Origin: Vogesella mureinivorans
Lineage (GTDB): Bacteria; Pseudomonadota; Gammaproteobacteria; Burkholderiales; Chromobacteriaceae
Assembly: GCF_007644035.1 (NCBI RefSeq)
Contig: NZ_VMTV02000512.1
Span: 1-64,000, forward strand
Direction: 5' to 3'
Length of the DNA stretch: 64,000 bases
In this document: piece after piece, positions 8,762 through 17,222 of the stretch
Position numbering within the stretch: the first letter of the stretch is position 1
Layout of the letters: each line of letters begins with the position of its first letter
Program-made: the position numbers and the translations under genes
Notes under the pieces: model-generated
Seen by the model: only the letters and a program-made list of their open reading frames with translations
What the model was told of the DNA's origin: nothing
The model's database searches: none

Positions 8762-10180
8762 TTACAGGCTGTAGTACATCGCAAATTCTACCGGGTGGGT
8801 AGTCATGCGGGTCAGGTTCACTTCCTTCATCTTCAGTTCGATGTAGGCGTCGATCCATTCGTTGGAGAACACACCGCCACGGGTCAGGAACTCGCGGTCT
8901 GCGTCCAGTGCGGCCAGGGCTTCATCCAGCGAGGCGCACACGGTCGGGATCAGTTTGTCTTCTTCTGGCGGCAGGTCGTACAGGTTCTTGTCTGCAGCAT
9001 CGCCTGGGTGGATCTTGTTCTGGATACCATCCAGACCGGCCATCAGCAGGGCAGAGAAGCACAGGTACGGGTTAGCCAGCGGGTCCGGGAAGCGTGCCTC
9101 GATACGGCGGCCTTTCGGGTTCGCTACGTGCGGGATACGGATGGAAGCGGAGCGGTTCTTGGCGGAGTAAGCCAGTTTTACCGGTGCTTCGTAGTGTGGT
9201 ACCAGACGCTTGTAGGAGTTGGTGCCCGGGTTGGTGATGGCGTTCAGTGCCTTGGCGTGCTTGATGATACCGCCGATGTAGTACAGGGCAATATCGGACA
9301 GGCCAGCGTAGCCGTCACCGGCAAACAGGTTTTTGCCGTCTTTCCAGATGGACTGGTGTACGTGCATGCCGGAGCCGTTGTCGCCAACGATCGGTTTTGG
9401 CATGAAGGTCGCGGTTTTGCCGTAGCTGTGGGCCACGTTGTGTACCACGTACTTCAGGATCTGGGTCCAGTCAGCGCGCTGGGTCAGGGTGCTGAACTTG
9501 GTGCCGATTTCGTTCTGGCCGGCAGTAGCCACTTCGTGGTGGTGTACTTCTACCGGTACGCCCAGCTCTTCCAGCAGCAGCACCATGGCCGAGCGGATGT
9601 CTTGCGAGGAGTCTACCGGTGGTACCGGGAAGTAGCCGCCTTTTACGCCAGGACGGTGGCCGGTGTTGCCGCCTTCGAACTCTTCAGCGGAAGCCCAGGC
9701 AGCTTCTTCTGCCTTGATCTTCACGAAGCAGCCGGACATGTCGGTGCCCCAGGTGATGCTGTCGAAGATGAAGAATTCTGGCTCCGGGCCGAAGAAGGCG
9801 GTATCGCCCACGCCGGAAGCTTTCAGGTAAGCCTCGGCGCGCTTGGCGACCGAGCGTGGGCAGCGGTCGTAACCCTTGCCGTCGGCCGGGTCGATCACGT
9901 CGCAGCTCATGAATACGGTCGGCTCGTCGAAGAACGGGTCGATTTTGGCGGTGGCTGGGTCGGCCATCAGCAGCATGTCGGAGGCCTGGATGCCTTTCCA
10001 GCCAGAGATGGAGGAGCCGTCAAACGCGTGGCCGCGTTCAAACCACTCGTCAGCGTCTTCCAGCAGAACGTGTGCCGGAATGGTTACGTGCTGCTCTTTA
10101 CCCATTGTGTCGGTAAAGCGCAAATCGACAAATTTTACGTCGTTTTCGGTAATGAGCTTGACTACGTCTGCAACCGCCAT
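8762..10180 (-). CDS. glnA: Glutamine synthetase type I
   Basis: 472 residues (family about 469). It makes glutamine from glutamate, ammonia and ATP in the cytoplasm as a dodecamer. Visible landmarks are the beta-grasp start [18 protein letters not shown], the metal/ATP region [20 protein letters not shown], and the adenylylation tyrosine Y401 in NLYDLPPEE, so GlnE-type covalent control is expected. The start has a good site (TAGGAGAT). A sigma-54 promoter and NtrC boxes lie upstream. No repeat-motif copy lies within the gene. Confidence 0.98.
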   Translation of the reverse strand: MAVADVVKLITENDVKFVDLRFTDTMGKEQHVTIPAHVLLEDADEWFERGHAFDGSSISGWKGIQASDMLLMADPATAKIDPFFDEPTVFMSCDVIDPADGKGYDRCPRSVAKRAEAYLKASGVGDTAFFGPEPEFFIFDSITWGTDMSGCFVKIKAEEAAWASAEEFEGGNTGHRPGVKGGYFPVPPVDSSQDIRSAMVLLLEELGVPVEVHHHEVATAGQNEIGTKFSTLTQRADWTQILKYVVHNVAHSYGKTATFMPKPIVGDNGSGMHVHQSIWKDGKNLFAGDGYAGLSDIALYYIGGIIKHAKALNAITNPGTNSYKRLVPHYEAPVKLAYSAKNRSASIRIPHVANPKGRRIEARFPDPLANPYLCFSALLMAGLDGIQNKIHPGDAADKNLYDLPPEEDKLIPTVCASLDEALAALDADREFLTRGGVFSNEWIDAYIELKMKEVNLTRMTTHPVEFAMYYSL

Positions 10181-10248
10181 GGATATCTCCTAGAGAAAAG
10201 CTAAGTGCATCAAACGAGATGGCACAAATACAGGTGTGCCGGACTAAA

Positions 10249-10264
10249 AGCATGAACCGTGCCA
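10249..10264 (-). promoter_or_regulatory. Sigma-54 promoter of glnA
   Basis: On the minus strand TGGCACGGTTCATGCT matches the -24/-12 consensus TGGCAC-N5-TTGCT with one mismatch (ATGC for TTGC). It is about 70 bases before the glnA start codon. Confidence 0.75.
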
Positions 10265-10343
10265 GCCATCTGGCGCGGTTTCGGGTGCTGCTTTGCCTAG
10301 GCTAGCGTACCTGCCTGGGCTATTTATGTACTGTTTTGGTGCG

Positions 10344-10373
10344 TGCTCCAATATGGTGCGCTTTATTGGTGCA
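10344..10373. promoter_or_regulatory. Two overlapping NtrC-type boxes upstream of glnA
   Basis: TGCTCC-AATAT-GGTGCG (10344-10360) and TGCGC-N6-GGTGCA (10357-10373) each keep a perfect or near-perfect GGTGC half. They lie 80-110 bases upstream of the sigma-54 promoter, a typical enhancer position. Confidence 0.6.
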
Positions 10374-10508
10374 TGGCAGATCTTGCCTGTGTGCGCACCA
10401 CACTGCATGATGGCCACCATTATTATGCAAATCGCGCCGTGATGTCGTGATGACAATCAACAAGCCGCGGCAGCCGGTTTCCCTTACCCCTATATGAAGG
10501 AGAGCAAG

Positions 10509-10958
10509 ATGACTGTTGAAACCATTCTGTCCACCGCCCGCAACCGTGGTAGCGAGCTGGGCCTGTCGTATAGCGGTGCCGTGTCGCCTGCCGAGGCCTG
10601 GGCGCTGTGCCAGGGCCTGCCCGGTGTGGTGCTGGTAGACGTGCGTAGTGCTGCAGAGTGGCAGTTTGTCGGTGTGGTTCCCGATGCCGTACGTATCGAG
10701 CTGCGTAGCTACCCGGGCATGGTGCCCAATGCCGCCTTTGCCAGCCAGCTGCAGCAGCAGGTGGACAAGGCGGCGACGGTGCTGTTTATCTGCCGCAGCG
10801 GGGCCCGCTCGGACGAGGCCGCCAGGTTGGCCGCAGAGGCAGGTTATGCCCAGGTGTACAACGTACTGGAAGGTTTTGAAGGCGACCGCGACGCGCAGCA
10901 GCACCGTGGCACGCTAAATGGCTGGAAGGCGGCAGGCCTGCCGTGGATTCAGGGCTGA
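10509..10958 (+). CDS. Rhodanese-like sulfurtransferase domain protein
   Basis: 149 residues, a single rhodanese domain. Active-site cysteine C95 sits in the loop CRSGARS (consensus CRxGxR), preceded by VVLVDVRSAAEW, the conserved DxR strand. Such proteins carry persulfide sulfur in the cytoplasm; the acceptor is unknown. An in-frame ATG at 10494 exists but contains the AAGGAG ribosome site of the 10509 start. The core motif at 10825 is read as A-R-L-A-A using the unusual codons AGG TTG. Confidence 0.88.
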   Translation: MTVETILSTARNRGSELGLSYSGAVSPAEAWALCQGLPGVVLVDVRSAAEWQFVGVVPDAVRIELRSYPGMVPNAAFASQLQQQVDKAATVLFICRSGARSDEAARLAAEAGYAQVYNVLEGFEGDRDAQQHRGTLNGWKAAGLPWIQG

Positions 10959-11067
10959 TGGCATGGCAATAGGCGGTTGCAGTTTCCTGTCCGACAAGGC
11001 AAAGTGTGTCTTCGGCCAAGCGGCTGCCACCGGCTTGCCTGACTTACCCCATATAGAGAAGTGAATC

Positions 11068-11889
11068 ATGACTGATCGTTACGCTGTAATTGGCAACCCT
11101 ATCTCGCATAGCCAGTCGCCCTTCATCCATAGCGAATTCGCCAACGCCACCGGCCAGGCGCTGCAGTACGAAAAGCTGTTTGCCGATATCGGCAAGTTTG
11201 ACGACGTGGTATCGGCCTTTGTGGCTGCCGGTGGCCGCGGCCTGAACGTGACGCTGCCGTTCAAGGGCGATGCTTTCCGCTTTGCCCAGGAAGTCAGCGA
11301 ATGCGCCCGTTTGTCCGAAGCCGTGAACACGCTTAGCTTCCGTGACGGCAAGATTTACGGTGACAACACCGACGGTGTGGGCCTGGTGCGCGATATCGTC
11401 GAGAACCTGGATGTGGCCATTGCCGGCAAACGCGTGCTGCTGCTGGGTGCCGGTGGTGCCGTACGTGGCGTGCTGCCTACGCTGCTGGCCGAACAGACTG
11501 CGTCGCTGACCATTGCCAACCGTACCGTGGCCAAGGCCGAAGCGTTGGCCGCACAGTTTGCCAGCCTGGGCCAGATCGAAGCGACCGCTTATGAAGCGCT
11601 GGCCGGCCGCCAGTTCGACATCATCATCAATGGCACCTCCACCAGCCTGCAGGGCGAGCTGCCACCGATGCCTGCCGGCATTTTTGCGCCGGGTGCGCTG
11701 GCCTACGACATGGTGTACAGCCGTGGCCTGACGCCTTTCCTGCGCCGTGCGCAAAGCGAACAGGCCGGCATGCTGGCCGACGGGCTGGGTATGCTGGTAG
11801 AGCAGGCCGCCGAGTCGTTCCGTATCTGGCGCGGTGTGCAGCCGGAAACGCGCAAGGTCACCAATATGCTGCGCGAGGTGCTGGCCTAA
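11068..11889 (+). CDS. aroE: Shikimate dehydrogenase (NADP)
   Basis: 273 residues. It reduces 3-dehydroshikimate to shikimate in aromatic amino-acid synthesis. The substrate loop NPISHSQSP (10-18), catalytic K66 in NVTLPFK and the partner aspartate in GDNTDGVGL are all present. The NADP fold starts at LLGAGGAVRGVL, and the NRT motif (TIANRTVAKAE) is the usual NADP-preference signature. mtgA follows directly after the stop, so the two share a transcript. Confidence 0.97.
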   Translation: MTDRYAVIGNPISHSQSPFIHSEFANATGQALQYEKLFADIGKFDDVVSAFVAAGGRGLNVTLPFKGDAFRFAQEVSECARLSEAVNTLSFRDGKIYGDNTDGVGLVRDIVENLDVAIAGKRVLLLGAGGAVRGVLPTLLAEQTASLTIANRTVAKAEALAAQFASLGQIEATAYEALAGRQFDIIINGTSTSLQGELPPMPAGIFAPGALAYDMVYSRGLTPFLRRAQSEQAGMLADGLGMLVEQAAESFRIWRGVQPETRKVTNMLREVLA

Positions 11890-12576
11890 GTGCTGCGCTG
11901 GTCCTTACGCATCGGGGCGGCCTTGCTGGCCGCCCTTTTTCTGTACAACCTGTGGATCTTCGGCCACATCGTGTACTGGCGTAGCTTCAACCCGTCGGCC
12001 AGTGCCTTCATGACCGAGCAGCTGGCGCGCCTGCAAGAAGACGACCCCGGCGCCGAGCTGCGCCACAAATGGGTGCCGTACGAGCGTATTTCCGGCAACC
12101 TCAAGCGCGCGCTGATTGCCTCGGAAGACGCCAAATTTGTCGACCACGAAGGCTTTGACTGGGATGGTATCGAAGCCGCGTTCGAGAAAAACATGAAGCA
12201 GGGGCGCATCGTGGCCGGTGGTTCCACCATTAGCCAGCAGCTGGCCAAAAACCTGTTTTTGTCGGGCCGCAAAACCCCCTGGCGCAAGCTGGAAGAGGCC
12301 ATGATCACGGTGATGCTGGAGGCGGTGATGGACAAGCGCCGTATCTTCGAGATCTACCTGAACGTGATCGAATGGGGCAATGGCGTATTTGGTGCCGAAG
12401 CGGCGGCGCGGCATTACTACCGCAGCAGCGCCGCCAGGCTATCGGCCGGGCAGGCTGCCAAGTTGGCCGCCATGGTGCCCAACCCGCGTTATTACGACGA
12501 ACACCGCAATGCGCCAGGCCTGGCGCGCAAGACGCGTATCATCCTGCGCCGCATGCCGATGGCCGATACGCCGTAG
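11890..12576 (+). CDS. mtgA: Monofunctional biosynthetic peptidoglycan transglycosylase
   Basis: 228 residues, GTG start immediately after the aroE stop. One N-terminal membrane anchor (about 8-30) is followed by a GT51 domain with catalytic E79 in IASEDAKFVDHEGFDW, then GGSTISQQLAKNLFL and KRRIFEIYLNVIEWG. It polymerises lipid II into glycan strands at the outer face of the inner membrane and has no transpeptidase domain. It converges on the CheW-domain gene, with only 12 bases between the stops. Confidence 0.96.
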   Translation: MLRWSLRIGAALLAALFLYNLWIFGHIVYWRSFNPSASAFMTEQLARLQEDDPGAELRHKWVPYERISGNLKRALIASEDAKFVDHEGFDWDGIEAAFEKNMKQGRIVAGGSTISQQLAKNLFLSGRKTPWRKLEEAMITVMLEAVMDKRRIFEIYLNVIEWGNGVFGAEAAARHYYRSSAARLSAGQAAKLAAMVPNPRYYDEHRNAPGLARKTRIILRRMPMADTP

Positions 12577-12588
12577 GCTTCATCCGAT

Positions 12589-14085
12589 TTATTGTGTCTC
12601 TACTGGCTCCGCTTGCGGGGCCAGTTTGCTTTCTGCCAGCGCCACCAGGTCCAGCAGGCTTAACAGCCGCTCTTGCTTGCCTTGTCCTACCAGCACATGG
12701 CGCCAGCTCGCCGCCAGATTGCTGTGGCGGATGTGCGGCGGCGGTGCAGCCACCTCGGCGTTATCCAGCCGTTCTTGCCAGGCTTCATCAATGGTAATCA
12801 GGCCGGGCACGGCAAAGCCGACCACGCCGTAGCGTGTTTCCACCACCAGCACGCTGGCCGTATCACGTATCGGGGCGAGCGGAATGCCCAGTGTGCTGCT
12901 CAGGCAGTACAGCGGCAGGGTTCGCCCGCGGGCAATCAGCAGGCCGGCGTGTTCGCACTCCAGGCCAAACACGGCGCGCTCGGCTTGCCAGGGGACGATG
13001 TCGATAATCTGGCTCACCGGCGTGGCCACCTCAAACCCCAAATCGTAGGTAAGCAGCTGGCAGCGTTCACCCTGCTGGCGTGCGGTGCTGCCCGGCTGGG
13101 CAGGGCTACCGTTGCCGGTCTGCGCATCGTGCGGGGTATTCATGCCGGCCAGGCAGGCCAGATCTGGCCGGTTTGTCAGCATGTCGCCATCCAGTAGCAG
13201 GTAGTGGCCACTGGCCGAGGCATGGTGGCCTACCGAGTCTGCCGGGGTTTCGCTGGCCGGAATCGCCCCCAGAAAGTGGTCCGGCCGCAGCAGCGACTGG
13301 GCGGGCAGCGGCAGCAGGGTATGGCCGGTGCGTTGCACCACGTCGATGATGTGTTCCACCATGAACGCCACATAGCCCTGGGCGTAGCGGATAACAAATG
13401 CCTGTGTCAGGGCGGGCTTGGGGTTGAGCGGGATACTGCAGGCTGCCAGCAGGCTGACGGCAGCCACCTGCTGGCCCGCGTACTGGATCGTGCCCATGCA
13501 GTAGCCGCTGCTCATGGCGTTCTGGGTGATGTGCGGGTTCAGGATAATGGTGTGGATGTGGCTGCACTGCATGGCCAGCGGCACGCTGCCACACTGCATC
13601 AGCATCACGTGGTCGGGCTCGGTGTGCGTGTCATCACTGGTGCCGGGAGAGGTGTCGGTGGCTACGCGGGCGGATGGGATGCCCGGGTAGCCCAGCAGTG
13701 CCGCCGGGTTCAGCAAGGTGGCGCTGAGGCCACCTGCCACGGCGGGCAGGCTGCCGTCCAGAATGCCGCCGTTGTCGCCACTCATGCATTGCGGCTCGGC
13801 CTCTTGCACGCCTTCTACATCGTCGGCCAGTACACCCAGCAGCTTGTCCTGGTGCTGTACCACCACCACGCACGCGGGCAGCGGGCCACCGCCTGCCGCG
13901 CCAGACAGCAGGCGCAGGTCTGCCACCGGCAAACGTTGGCCGCGCAGGTCCATACTGCCCAGTACATAGGGCGGGCAGCCGGGCAGCAGGGCCAGGGCGG
14001 TGGTGGGCACCGCCTCGCGCAGCGCCTCGATGGGCAGCGCCAGGTGGTTGCCATCCAGGCGAAACAGGCCGAAGCGCGCGCTCAT
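12589..14085 (-). CDS. Protein of three tandem CheW domains
   Basis: 498 residues that I read as three CheW-like domains in a row: about 1-135 (FGLFRLDGNHLALPIEALRE, VLGSMDLRGQRLPVADLR), about 158-300 (VMLMQCGSVPLAMQCSHIHT, GTIQYAGQQVAAVSLL) and about 340-490 (LLTYDLGFEVATPVSQIID, GLLIARGRTLPLYCLS). CheW couples chemoreceptors to the CheA kinase, and most are single-domain. Its start overlaps the stop of the chemoreceptor gene upstream (ATGA), so the two are translationally coupled and probably work together. The linkers are low-complexity. Which domains still bind CheA or receptor cannot be told here. No cheA is in the window. Confidence 0.85.
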   Translation of the reverse strand: MSARFGLFRLDGNHLALPIEALREAVPTTALALLPGCPPYVLGSMDLRGQRLPVADLRLLSGAAGGGPLPACVVVVQHQDKLLGVLADDVEGVQEAEPQCMSGDNGGILDGSLPAVAGGLSATLLNPAALLGYPGIPSARVATDTSPGTSDDTHTEPDHVMLMQCGSVPLAMQCSHIHTIILNPHITQNAMSSGYCMGTIQYAGQQVAAVSLLAACSIPLNPKPALTQAFVIRYAQGYVAFMVEHIIDVVQRTGHTLLPLPAQSLLRPDHFLGAIPASETPADSVGHHASASGHYLLLDGDMLTNRPDLACLAGMNTPHDAQTGNGSPAQPGSTARQQGERCQLLTYDLGFEVATPVSQIIDIVPWQAERAVFGLECEHAGLLIARGRTLPLYCLSSTLGIPLAPIRDTASVLVVETRYGVVGFAVPGLITIDEAWQERLDNAEVAAPPPHIRHSNLAASWRHVLVGQGKQERLLSLLDLVALAESKLAPQAEPVETQ

Positions 14086-16943
14086 CGGGCGTCTTCTTCG
14101 CTATTGCGTGCCACATTGGTCAGCGCGGCCAGCAGCTGCTGTACTTCCCCGGTAACGCCGCTTTGTTGCTCGGTGCCTTGCACGATTTTCTCCACACTCT
14201 GCGCCGTGCGTTCCACGCAGCCCAGAATGCCTTCGAAGCTTTGTGCCGCTTGCTGGCTGATGTCGGCCCCGCTACTCACATGGCGTACCGATTCGTCGAT
14301 CAGCTGGGTAATTTCCTTGGCGGCCTGGGCGCAGCGTTCGGCCAGCTTGCGCACCTCGGCCGCGACCACCGAGAAGCCCACGCCATGGTGCCCGGCGCGG
14401 GCTGCCTCGATGGCGGCGTTGAACGCCAGCAGGTTGGTCTGGCTGGCAATATCGCTGATCACGCGTACCACTTCGGCCACTTTTTGCGCGCTGTGTTGGC
14501 TTTGGCTGATGGCGGTAATGGCCTGGCGCAGGGCGCCAAAGCCCTGCTCGGCATTGCGGCTGGACTCGCGCGCCAGGTCGGACGCCACGCTGGCGTTGGC
14601 CGCAATGATGTCGATGTTGCCGATCAGGCTGTGCAGGTTGCCGCTCATTTGCGTGGACTTGCTCAGAATCTGCTGCTCCAGCTTCACCTCGTTGGTGACA
14701 TCTTGTGCGTACTTGATGATCTTCACCACCGTGCCGTTCAGGTCGCGGATAGGGTTATAGCTGGCTTGTATCCACACGTCGCGGCCAAACTTGCCCACAC
14801 GGTGGAAGCGCCCGCTGACAAACTGGCCTTCGCCCAGGCGCAGCCAGAAGTCACGATAGGTTTTGCTATGCGTGTACTCGGCGGTACAGAAAATACTGTG
14901 GTGCTGGCCCTGGATCTCGCGCTGGGTGTAGCCCATGGCAGCCAGAAAGTTACGGTTGGCACGCAGCACGTTGCCGGCCAGGTCAAATTCGATTACCGCT
15001 TGCCCCAGCTCGATGGCCGCTACCTTCGCTTCGTACTCGGCAGTGCGCAATTTAGCCTGCGTCACATCAGAGGCGAATTTCACCACTTTTACAGGTTGGC
15101 CGCGCGGGTCGAAAATGGGGTTGTAGGTGGCTTGTATCCAGACTTCCTTGCCGCCACAGCCGATACGTTTGTACTCGCCGGCAAAGTATTCGCCGCGAGA
15201 CAGCCGCTCCCAGAAGCTGAGGTAGTCGGCGGTAGCTGCGTACTGCGGGTCGACAAAAATGCGGTGGTGTACGCCCTGTATCTGCTCCAGGCGGTAACCC
15301 ATCAGGTTCAGGAAGTTGGCGTTGGCGTGCAGTACCTTGCCGCTGAGGTCGAACTCGATCACGGCTTGTGCACGGTCGATGGCGTCCAGCTTGCCGCCGG
15401 CGTCCAGCTGTGTCAGCTTGGCCGCGGTAATATCGCGGGCGATCATCACCACCTTGCTAAGCAAACCATCCAGCCCGATCACCGGGCTGAGCATGCTGCC
15501 CAGCCAGACCTCCCGCCCGTCCAGCGCACGGCGGCGCAGCTCGCAGGCTACCGGCTGGCCATTGCGCAGCTGCTGCCACTGCGCCTGGCTGGCGGGGCTG
15601 TCGATGTCTTCTTCGAACATCAGCCGGCTTTGCGGCAGGCCGCGCAGCTGTGCCAGGCTGTAGCCCAGCGCTTGCTCCATCAGCGCGTTGCCGTCCAATA
15701 CATTGCCCAAGCGGTCCAGCTCCAGCAGACAGCTGCTATTGCTCACGGCGCTCATGCGTGCCGCGTTTTCTATGCTGGCCAGTTTGCTGGCGGTAATGTC
15801 GGTGCAGTACTTCACTACTTTTACCGGCTGGCCTTCCAGGTCCAGAATCGGGTTATAGCTGGCCTGTATCCATACGCGGCGGCCGTCTTTGCCAAAGCGC
15901 AGGTATTCGCCGCGGTCAAATTCGCCGCGCCCCAGCTTTTGCCAGAAGCTGCGGTAGGCGGCGCCACCGGCTTCGTCGCGCTCGACAAACATGCGGTGGT
16001 GCTCGCCGTGGATCTCGTCCAGCGTGTAGCCCATCAGCTGCAGAAAGTTGTCGTTGGCGTTGAGTACGTGGCCGCCCATGTCGAACTCGATGACACCTTG
16101 CGAGCGCGAAATGGCCGCCACCTTGCCATCGTCTTCCAGTGATTTGCGTTTTACTGCGGTAACGTCGCTGGCAAATTTCACGATTTTGCACAGGCGGCCA
16201 TCTGGGGCGTACAGCGGGCTGTACACCGCGTGCAGCCATACTGCCTGGCCTTTGCTGGTCAGGCGCATGAACTCGCCATGGTGCTGCTCGCCGTTGCGCA
16301 GTTTTTCCCAGAAAGCCTGGTAGTCGGGGCTGCCGGTTTCGCTGGCCGGGCAGAAAATGCGGTGGTGTTGGCCGCGAATGCCATCCAGCGTATAGCCCAT
16401 CAGCTGCAGGAAGTTGTCGTTGGCCGTGAGTACCGTGCCGTCCGGGGCGAATTCGATAATGGCCTGGGTGCGGTTCAGCGCCTGCAGCTTGCCAAAGTCT
16501 TCGTGCAGCCGCAGCTTGGTGTCGGAGATATCGGTGGCAAACTTCACCAGCTTGTAGGGTTGGCCGTTCTGGTCGCACAAGGGGTTGTAGTGCGCCTGGA
16601 TATACACGCTGCTGCCGTCTTGGCGCCGGCGGCGGTATTCGCCGTCTACCGGCTCGCCCTGGCATAGCCGCTGCCATAGCGCATCGTATTTGCCGGCTTC
16701 TACGTCTTCGTCGCTCCAGATGCGGTGGTGGTGCTCGCCTATCAGCTGCTCCCGGCTGTAGCCGAACATGGCCAGAAACTTGGGGTTGGCGTCCAGAAAG
16801 GTGCCATCGGGCGAAAACTCGGCCATGGCCAGGTTGACATGCATGGCGGCCAGCAGCCCCACGATGTCCTGGATTTCCCGGTTGCTGTCCAGCCCGGTTT
16901 GGTGCAGGGCATCGCGTAGTATGGTGAGCGTGGAATCGTGCAT
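14082..16943 (-). CDS. Cytoplasmic methyl-accepting chemotaxis protein with six PAS domains
   Basis: 953 residues without a membrane segment. Six PAS-PAC units of about 122 residues start near 38, 158, 280, 402, 524 and 646. Five share the pattern HHRIF...FW..L..GE..G.Y.R...G..VWI.A.YNPI and end KVVKFA.DVT; the fourth is diverged (QSRLMFEED, VWLGSMLSPV). A receptor signalling tip follows (SDIASQTNLLAFNAAIEAAR). This is the BdlA/Aer-like soluble receptor type, in which two PAS domains are more usual. PAS ligands may be haem or FAD; the histidines in HHRIF are suggestive only. It is coupled to the triple-CheW gene. Confidence 0.92.
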   Translation of the reverse strand: MHDSTLTILRDALHQTGLDSNREIQDIVGLLAAMHVNLAMAEFSPDGTFLDANPKFLAMFGYSREQLIGEHHHRIWSDEDVEAGKYDALWQRLCQGEPVDGEYRRRRQDGSSVYIQAHYNPLCDQNGQPYKLVKFATDISDTKLRLHEDFGKLQALNRTQAIIEFAPDGTVLTANDNFLQLMGYTLDGIRGQHHRIFCPASETGSPDYQAFWEKLRNGEQHHGEFMRLTSKGQAVWLHAVYSPLYAPDGRLCKIVKFASDVTAVKRKSLEDDGKVAAISRSQGVIEFDMGGHVLNANDNFLQLMGYTLDEIHGEHHRMFVERDEAGGAAYRSFWQKLGRGEFDRGEYLRFGKDGRRVWIQASYNPILDLEGQPVKVVKYCTDITASKLASIENAARMSAVSNSSCLLELDRLGNVLDGNALMEQALGYSLAQLRGLPQSRLMFEEDIDSPASQAQWQQLRNGQPVACELRRRALDGREVWLGSMLSPVIGLDGLLSKVVMIARDITAAKLTQLDAGGKLDAIDRAQAVIEFDLSGKVLHANANFLNLMGYRLEQIQGVHHRIFVDPQYAATADYLSFWERLSRGEYFAGEYKRIGCGGKEVWIQATYNPIFDPRGQPVKVVKFASDVTQAKLRTAEYEAKVAAIELGQAVIEFDLAGNVLRANRNFLAAMGYTQREIQGQHHSIFCTAEYTHSKTYRDFWLRLGEGQFVSGRFHRVGKFGRDVWIQASYNPIRDLNGTVVKIIKYAQDVTNEVKLEQQILSKSTQMSGNLHSLIGNIDIIAANASVASDLARESSRNAEQGFGALRQAITAISQSQHSAQKVAEVVRVISDIASQTNLLAFNAAIEAARAGHHGVGFSVVAAEVRKLAERCAQAAKEITQLIDESVRHVSSGADISQQAAQSFEGILGCVERTAQSVEKIVQGTEQQSGVTGEVQQLLAALTNVARNSEEDAR

Positions 16944-17222
16944 GGTAACCCCTCCCTTTTGTTTAGGATGTATAGCAAATCAGGCTGGTTTTTTATAAGA
17001 AATCTCTTGCTAATCGCCAGGCTTTGCGCCCCGTCTGCGCTGGTTGCGTGCCGCTTCGCATGCTACAATTTCGCCTCTTTCGTGATAGCTGCGCAGGAGC
17101 GCGGTGTAACTCATGGACTTACCCAGTTATTACTCATCTGATTTAGCCATTACGGCTCACTACTAGCCCCGCCTTTTTGCCGGATGCAGCGTCATTCCCG
17201 CCAAAGGCGGAAGGAGACGTGC
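16944..17222 (+). promoter_or_regulatory. mgtE promoter and leader region
   Basis: No gene. An extended -10 box TGCTACAAT (17061-17069) is the best promoter candidate and would give a leader of about 145 bases before mgtE. The leader has small GC hairpins, but I do not recognise a magnesium riboswitch. Confidence 0.5.

Noticed and set aside
16944-17222. Magnesium riboswitch before mgtE
   Set aside because: Only small hairpins are visible; I could not match known M-box or mgtA-type elements.
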